Position numbers and translations under genes: made by a program
Origin: Circinella minor
Lineage: Eukaryota > Mucoromycota > Mucoromycetes > Mucorales > Lichtheimiaceae
Assembly: GCA_016758965.1 (NCBI GenBank)
Contig: JAEPRB010000113.1
Span: 62,001 to 126,000 of the forward strand
DNA length: 64,000 nt
Direction: 5' to 3'
Part shown: positions 57,345 through 64,000 of the stretch, one piece after another
Layout of the letters: every line of letters starts with the position of its first letter
Numbering within the stretch: position 1 is the first letter of the stretch
The notes under the pieces: model-generated
What the model was told of the DNA's origin: nothing
The model's database searches: none
Seen by the model: only the letters and a program-made list of their open reading frames with translations

Positions 57345-58976
57345 TTATTGATGTGATTGAGGTTGGATGGCTGCAGCAACAGTGTTTACTGCTGCTTGAC
57401 GCCAACGTTTCCATTGCCCATCTAGTTGTTTAATCCAAGATAATACTAACTCTAATCGGTCTTGTAAATGAATTGTTCGTAAAAGTGCATAACGTTCCGC
57501 TCCACTCACAGGTAATATTACAGCTGTCCACCATGTTAATGCGGCTGGTTCGTCCCTTGAAGGTAATTTTCCATGGATCCTTTCCATTGTTTCAAACCAA
57601 AGAGGTCCCAATAAACCAAATGTACTTGTATGAATAGCAGATACATTTTCCAAAGGTGGAGCAGCTGCAATTTCTTCAATAAACATATGAACTTGAGATG
57701 TCAATTCTTGAATACGCTGTTGAGAAGATTGTTGTGGATGAATAGTATCAGTACTAGTGCCAGGTGTATTAGTAGTAGAGGTGTTAGTAGGAATTGTGTT
57801 GGTAGCGGATAAACTTTCTGGCACAAAAGAAATATCAGAAAGCAAAATGGATAAATCTTGCATATTCCGATCTTCATAATCTACACAGTTTGTACTAAAA
57901 CGTTCACGGCCACGAACTTCAAGTATCACAGCTGTCGATCCATTGGGGTTTTGTTGATGTTCCACAGAGATAATTTCTACCAATGTTCCAAATTGTGATA
58001 AATTAGGTCGACCCCGATGCACCACTGGTAAACATAATGCATTATGTTGAGATGATGTAAATGTAGACCGACGTAACATTTGTATATGATTCGACATATA
58101 AACAGGAATACGTGCATGTTGGTAGGGTAAAATAACAAGCCCTGTCACAAACATTGGAATACCATACATATTAGTCATGGATTGTTGCTGTTGCTGTTGT
58201 CGAGGTCGATAAAATGATAAAGATGGTGATGATGATTCCATCAATTCCAACACAGTTACCAGGATACGGTTTTGTGCTGCTTGGTTTTGAATATAATTAT
58301 AACGAGGTAAAGGCCGTTGACATTTAGGACATGCTTCTCCGTTTAACTTTAATTGAAGTAAACAAAGTCGACAATAGACATGTCCACAATGAGTGGTCGT
58401 AGGCTGATGAAAAGTTCCATGACACTGGTAACATTCCATTAAATTGTTAATTTGTTGTTGAGAAATAGTATTATTATTATTTATTGTTGCCATTGTTCCT
58501 GTCATAACCGAAGAAGATGAAGATGAGGAGTAGTGAAACATTAAACACAGACTTTGTACGACCGAATCAATGCACGATTCTTGCGCTCGACCAAATAAAT
58601 GAGTCGTATATTGACATTGAAGTACAGGGCATAGAAAGATAGGTTGTTGTTGTTGTAAATTGCTTTGTTGATAGTATTGTCCTTGACGAGGTGCTGGAAT
58701 ACAGGCTTGACATACAGTATAACCGCATGATAAAGTGACTGGGCCCATCAAATCGTTATGGCATACAGGACATTTTAATAGTGCAGGTAGTTTATGAAAT
58801 AAATCCATGAATTGATTCACTGTGGCTGATGCAGTAAAATAAGAATTATTCTTATCAAGCTTACAAATAGTTGGTTTTATTGCTGTTGAATTACTGTATT
58901 GTTGATGCTGTTGATGTTCTTTTGTTTGCTGAGTAATTGTAGGGGGAGAACAAGATAATAAAGTAGTAGTGTCCAT
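57345..58976 (-). CDS. RING-finger and LON-substrate-binding-domain protein (LONRF-like ubiquitin ligase)
   Basis: A single exon of 543 residues. Two Cys-rich RING-type modules are visible: LKCPVCHNDLMGPVTLSCGY, then TVCQACIP (about residues 65-95), and a complete C3HC4 RING with CYQCHGTFHQPTTTHCGHVY, CRLCLLQLKLNGEACPKCQR (about 179-220). The C-terminal part from about 268 (GIPMFVTGLVILPYQHARIP) matches the LON N-terminal substrate-binding fold: GTLVEIISVEH, AVILEVRGRERFSTN and SAIHTSTFGLLGPLWFETM, ending in a helical region with LPVSGAERYALLRTIHLQDR. RING plus LON is the layout of LONRF E3 ligases. Ser/Gln-rich inserts separate the modules. No TPR repeats are seen. Confidence 0.8.
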   Translation of the reverse strand: MDTTTLLSCSPPTITQQTKEHQQHQQYSNSTAIKPTICKLDKNNSYFTASATVNQFMDLFHKLPALLKCPVCHNDLMGPVTLSCGYTVCQACIPAPRQGQYYQQSNLQQQQPIFLCPVLQCQYTTHLFGRAQESCIDSVVQSLCLMFHYSSSSSSSVMTGTMATINNNNTISQQQINNLMECYQCHGTFHQPTTTHCGHVYCRLCLLQLKLNGEACPKCQRPLPRYNYIQNQAAQNRILVTVLELMESSSPSLSFYRPRQQQQQQSMTNMYGIPMFVTGLVILPYQHARIPVYMSNHIQMLRRSTFTSSQHNALCLPVVHRGRPNLSQFGTLVEIISVEHQQNPNGSTAVILEVRGRERFSTNCVDYEDRNMQDLSILLSDISFVPESLSATNTIPTNTSTTNTPGTSTDTIHPQQSSQQRIQELTSQVHMFIEEIAAAPPLENVSAIHTSTFGLLGPLWFETMERIHGKLPSRDEPAALTWWTAVILPVSGAERYALLRTIHLQDRLELVLSWIKQLDGQWKRWRQAAVNTVAAAIQPQSHQ

Positions 58977-61458
58977 TACTTTATTTATGCCTCACCTTGA
59001 AATTTATAATATATATATATATTATAGAGATAAAGTTAAAGAGAGAAGAAGAAAAAATAAGGACAATAAAAAGGAAGAAGTAAGCGAGGGTTTTTTTTGT
59101 GCTTTTCTCGTATGATATGTGGTAATCCAGCATTTGGCTTCTAGTTATTCATCGAGATTGGGTAACTAGCGGTTCCGATCACAAGCTAAAAAGTTATCAT
59201 ATTCCCGATTTGGTATTACGCGAAAGAAGAGAGCGCCATCTCAATGAAAATCCCGTATGCAGCGATCGGATATATTGCTTTAGTCAAACACGATTGTAAA
59301 AAAAAAGGTGATTTTGACACCCTACCAAGTTAAAAAAAAAAAAAACCCTTATATTTTTTATTTTTGAAACGTTTTCCCCCTTCCATCCCTTACATAACTC
59401 AAAAATCCGAATCGCAGGATCATTTCATGGCGAAGCTCCCTTTTTTTTATTGAGTATTCAAAATGCTTATATCATATAGTATAAAATTATATAGGAGTTA
59501 AAAAAAGTTACACAGCATAATACTTAACTGTTCCTTTTCTCTATTTCTCTTTTTCATTACCCAATCATTTCATTCATATACTTCTTGTTGAAATCATTTA
59601 AAAAAGTGTTATTCTTATTTAATATTCTAATAGATAATTATAATTTATATTTATTACATGATTTAATCAATACATATACTAATTAAAATACTGGAAATGA
59701 AGTTATAAGACCAATGAAAATGATGAGATAGGAGTGACGTTTTGGAAAGGAGATTATATGCCATGAAAAGTAGGACAAGACGGGTTTTTTTTTCTCATGT
59801 CGTACACGCCAAAGAGCAATAACAATGATGAACAGGATCTCCGAAAGAGAGGAAAATAAAAAAGCTTTCTTATCCCAATGAACTGGTAACTTCTTAACAC
59901 ACAGCCAAGATGATCTACAAAACTTGGGGGAAGTTTAAATAACTTCTTCGCTTAATAGAAGATTTATATTCCCTTCAGGTGCATAAATGCTTTACTTTTA
60001 AACTCCAAGTCTCATGTATGGTTAACTAGTATATTTTTATATATGTAGATAAACATTTTTTCCCTGCGTCCCTCTCTTTTGCTTCTCGTTTACCTCTCTA
60101 CTTACATTATCATACATTATCATACCTTACTATGCATTGTTTATACTGTACAAAAGCTATTAGAATAAGCTAGAAAATATTCAGCATGTGGAAGGGGTGA
60201 GATCATTAAAATAAAAAAGGAAATAAAAGGATCAAAAAAAAAAAAGAAAAGGAGGAACAAAAACGTTTATGAATTAAAATAACATGACTTTACTTACGAC
60301 CAACCAATGCGTGAACCCTTGGATTTGTGTATACGTAAGAGATAGTCATTTATATCAACTTAAAACAGCACTAAAAAACTGCACAACACGTCAAAAGTTA
60401 GTGTTATTCCCCTGAATTTAAAACCGCAGCTAGCTAATAAGATATAAATGTATGTTTGATAATTAGATTATATAATAACAACATGGTCATTCATCTATAT
60501 TAAATGTGTAATTTTTAATAAGTGAAATAATGTTGTAAGTTTATTTATTGAAACCATACCTTATGAATAATTTCTTCTTTTAAAGATTATTATACCATTA
60601 TTGGTTATACGTATCTATATAAAAAACAGTCAAAAAATGAATATGCACTATTACTACCATGTCATGGTGCAATATAGTAATAATTTCTTTTATAAGAGTT
60701 ATTATAATTATTACGACAAAGTATTCAACAATTATGGACACCGTAAATTTAATAAGAACAAAATGAAAAAGGAGAAATATTCACGTTAATTTACTTGATA
60801 TATGATTATATTTCCATTTAATTAAAAAATTAGGCTTTTTATATCAAGCTTTCAAAAAAAGATACTGTCATTTATTTTCATTTTCATTTTTGTCTTTCTT
60901 GTTTAAACCATGAATTAGAATATTTTACATGAAATATTCATTTTAACAAAAAGAAAGGGGAATTAAGTTCACCCGTTGCTTCCGTATATTACTACAATTT
61001 ATTCCATGCTGTAGTCAAATCAACTCCGTGTTATAATTACAAAGAAAAAGTTTACCATTTTAGAGTATGTATTAAAAAAAATTCCAGATAAAGTCTCCCT
61101 GTTAGAATCAATTGTGCATTTATTAATATAAATATAGACTATAGACCGAAGAAAAATAAATAAAGTTTTAACTCGTGCATCTTATTTATGCTTTTATCTA
61201 CATTTTAACTGCAGACATATTAATATTTACTCCTATTGTAAGTTAAACGAACACTCTTTTTGACATTTGCTACTGTATGGTCCAGCGATGGAATTTATTA
61301 ATCATTCTCTTTTGCTCATATGTCTAAAAAAAATTAATCAGTGACGTTATATTAATAGTTTTATGATTCTCGGCATCTTTTTAAATAACAGATTAATCTA
61401 CACATCTTATATAAATGATAAATTGCAGCATCAAGGATAATAATGGGATTATATTTAC

Positions 61459-61460
<2 letters not shown>

Positions 61461-61521
<61 letters not shown>

Positions 61522-61532
61522 TGTGTGTGTGC
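61461..61532. repeat. (GA)n followed by (GT)n microsatellite
   Basis: About 59 bp of uninterrupted GA units pass directly into about 13 bp of GT units. This is a strong purine-strand tract that could form unusual DNA structure. Confidence 0.95.
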
Positions 61533-61695
61533 ATGTTTTGCTATGAAGGAATCATAGAAAAAAAGGGCGATCCATAATTAACATACGTATTTTTGTTACC
61601 AAGTGACTAATTGTAACATCCTTATGTTAGTATCTTTTATTGATCGATCAAATGTATAATTCAGGTTCAGAGTATTACCTTCTTCTTTACTATAA

Positions 61696-61697
<2 letters not shown>

Positions 61698-61731
<34 letters not shown>
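61698..61731. repeat. (AT)n microsatellite
   Basis: About 34 bp of uninterrupted AT alternation, 165 bp after the GA/GT tract. Confidence 0.95.
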
Positions 61732-61734
<3 letters not shown>

Positions 61735-64000
61735 TAATCGTTATTAAAATTCTTCCTTTAATGGTCGACCGGCCGAAAAAGTTGGTTTAATAAGGATAAA
61801 TAATATACAAAAACAAAATTGCGAGGGATGGAAAACAAGGAAGAAAAACCTTGTTATAAAGGGTTTTATAGTAACAATATTCTGTTTACTATAGCTCTAT
61901 GTTTCAAATTGTCGTACATGACATATAGCCTTGAATATTTCTCATTCCATCAAAAAAATAAGTTTCAAAATTACGTAAGGCCAACAAAAAAGTTCGTCAT
62001 TTATATACAGATTTCCATTAAAAACACACTTCATTTTTTTACTTTGACACGCTTTGGTGTATTATGTATTATTATTATTGATCCGAAAAAGAATGATATG
62101 GTGTAACAACAGAGTATACATGTATATTATTCTCTTACGACCTCACCTTGATGGAATTAAAAAAAAATATTAAAGCATATTACATAAGTATACGTAGCAC
62201 CTTAAAATGATGATTATGTACAATCCTGAAACTGTTAAAACTAAAGTATATCAAAACGTTTCTGCATAATTATTCGTAATATATATTTACGTATATATAT
62301 ATTAATAGTACTTGAATCTTTTCGGATAAAGTGTGTTTTTTTTCTTCAACTATTCCAATTTACATCTTGATAAGCTTCCCATTTTGATGGTGCAGTCCTA
62401 AGAATTGATTTTTTAAAAAAAAGGAGCTAGATTTATCGAATAAACAAAAGGGAAAACAGGTTTTTATTTTTGCATCATTACATATTATTACATCTTAATA
62501 ACAACACCTGTTTTTCAACTCCCATGGAAAGTATCTAAAATCACCTCCCTTTTTTCTACGCATTAAAACCTCAAATAAATAAAATACCAAGTGGTAAAAT
62601 AAAAATTAAATGGTTTGTTTGTCATCCGTTGTTTGAGACGTCATTCACCAACACAATTCATTAATATCACTTGTTTCTCGGTTTGACTCACACATTCCCT
62701 GTGCTGCCCATCAGCACAAATATATTATAAGCCTGCTTATCTTATTTCTTGAATGTTCAACAAATCCACACCCACTTAAAAAGGGCATATGAAGGTGTTG
62801 ACAGACCACTGGTGGCTGGTAAATTATGCTTAGACTATACGGAATTGGGAATCTTATCTTCGCGTTTTAATGGGGATATTATTAATTGTATTAATAATTT
62901 TGTTGTAGTATACTAATATCATCTTGATTATCTTGTAGCTTTTATAATTATTAAAATTAGCTGAAGAAGACTTATTAACTAAAGAATAATCTCAACCATT
63001 GTTGCTTAAAGGAGTATTTAATGGATATTACTGAGCAGAGGTGAAGCTGTAGACAATAAACCAAACATCTAAAAATAGCAAAGGTTGGAAAAAGCCTGTT
63101 GTTATTTTTCGATTGCATTATTATTACCATACGCCATTTGATTCGAAAAATAATCGGGAAAAGAATTGTATTCGACTTGAATTTTTTTATTTCGGTATAT
63201 CTTTACGAAAAACATAACCAAATAAGATACTGCTGGGTGCGTGGGGGTCTGTGCTTGACCCGTAATAAATATAAATTCACTTAAAATGATTGTTATTTGA
63301 TATGTTAGACAAAATAGTTGATAGGGTTATAATAATAAAAATACTCACCAGTATTACAAACTGGTCAAACTTAGAATAAGAATTGAAAATATAAAAGAAA
63401 GAAAAAGGGTAATGATATAATGATTTATAGCTAAGCTACATTTATAGAGAAATAGAATTGTTTGTATGACAGCTTATTGTTGTTCTGGTTAAAAATAAAA
63501 ATAGCAATTATATTAAATTACACTTCATGCTTTCCTTCGGAGTTGGCTGTGAAACAGTTTGGTGTTTCATAGCAAAGAATTTGTTATTTTTATTGCCATG
63601 ACAGCTTGTACTTCTTTTACAGTTTACTTTTAATTATCGTTTTCTTCAATATTCATTAATTCAAGCTTTTACTTTACTTAATAATACTATTGTCTGCACT
63701 CTACTTCAAATAAACTAAACCAATGAAAAACTTGGAGATAAAGAAATTTAAAGCAGTCACGAAAAAAAAAGTTATAAAAGGCGTTCATTTTTTCCTCTGT
63801 TTTCCTCCCTTTTTTTTTTTACGAAGACGGATAAGGTAGGATTTTATAGATGAGTAAGAGAACGAGAAACAAAAAGTCGATTCTTACAAATGTGGCATAT
63901 TATTGATTTTTTATCACAGTATTGAGTTCTCAACTTTGTTTTCCTACAAAGGAACATACATGAATTTAAAAACTTTTGATCTGTTAAAACTGATGTCAGC

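Larger units (their letters stand above)
58977..64000. other. Long AT-rich region, 5 kb, no supported gene
   Basis: The left end is the promoter side of the RING/LON gene. Short frames (for example 60601-60789 and 61819-62106) are Asn/Lys/Tyr/Phe-rich and look like chance translation of AT-rich DNA. A gene could begin beyond the right edge, but no conserved frame was recognised. Confidence 0.45.

Noticed and set aside
56746..57379. Phe-rich minus-strand frames between beta-tubulin and the RING/LON gene
   Set aside because: They translate poly-A runs on the plus strand; no start context or family resemblance.
61461..61532. CRISPR-like or array repeat
   Set aside because: It is a simple GA/GT microsatellite without spacers; CRISPR arrays are not expected in a fungal genome.
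60601..62106. Frames of 62-95 residues in the right-hand AT-rich region
   Set aside because: Composition (Asn, Lys, Tyr, Phe) matches chance translation of AT-rich DNA and no domain was seen.

Overview
The window looks like nuclear DNA of a filamentous fungus of the Mucoromycota, most probably Mucorales. The reasons are strong AT richness with long poly-A/T runs, genes with many short GT..AG introns (about 50-120 nt), asparagine/glutamine/serine-rich linkers, conserved fungal housekeeping genes, and several decayed families that I recognise only from Mucoralean proteomes. No rRNA, tRNA or CRISPR was recognised. Exon coordinates were worked out by hand from splice consensus, frame continuity and family conservation.

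Layout. 1-802: start of an F-box gene on the minus strand, cut by the window edge. 1.9-5 kb: a mobile-element graveyard (PIF/Harbinger transposase fragment, Rpn-like nuclease fragment) plus two small hypothetical genes. 6.6-24.3 kb: a gene-dense block with TAN1/THUMPD1-like tRNA acetylation factor (-), SFC1-like succinate/fumarate carrier (-), a Sel1-repeat protein (+), the kinetochore subunit SPC24 (-), a type-B carboxylesterase (-), a large Sec7/PH protein (-), a small basic protein (+), a YPI1/PPP1R11 inhibitor of PP1 (+) and a PRM10/ThrE-type membrane protein (+). 24.9-27.2 kb: a Mutator-type (MULE) relic and an internally deleted pogo/Tigger element with perfect inverted ends. 27.7-39.9 kb: a protoglobin-domain protein (-), a nine-exon 15-PGDH-like SDR (-), MCTS1/TMA20 (+), a PX-domain LEC1-like protein (+) and a secreted or anchored protein of unknown family (+). 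40-53 kb: an accessory region with a decayed lineage-specific gene split by a pogo-like MITE, a decayed MULE, an apparently intact 3.4-kb MULE, and a second copy of the MITE. 54.2-59 kb: beta-tubulin (-) and a RING/LON-domain protein (-). 59-64 kb: AT-rich DNA with microsatellites and no supported gene.

The most notable item is the 3,437-bp element at 47487-50923. It has 52-bp inverted repeats and a 10-bp target-site duplication. When two introns are removed, its reading frame encodes one 904-residue protein joining a Cys/His zinc-binding N-terminus, a MULE transposase core and a C-terminal OTU-type cysteine protease. Other points of interest are a beta-tubulin carrying Tyr167 and Ala198, both classical benzimidazole-resistance residues; a Sec7 domain without the glutamic finger; an altered oxyanion-hole motif in the carboxylesterase; very small exons; and a tandem duplication that ends a gene.

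The single-copy genes are unrelated housekeeping functions and do not form a pathway. The two divergent pairs (SFC1/Sel1 protein at about 10.2-10.9 kb; Sec7 protein/small basic gene at about 20.4-20.8 kb) may share promoter regions.
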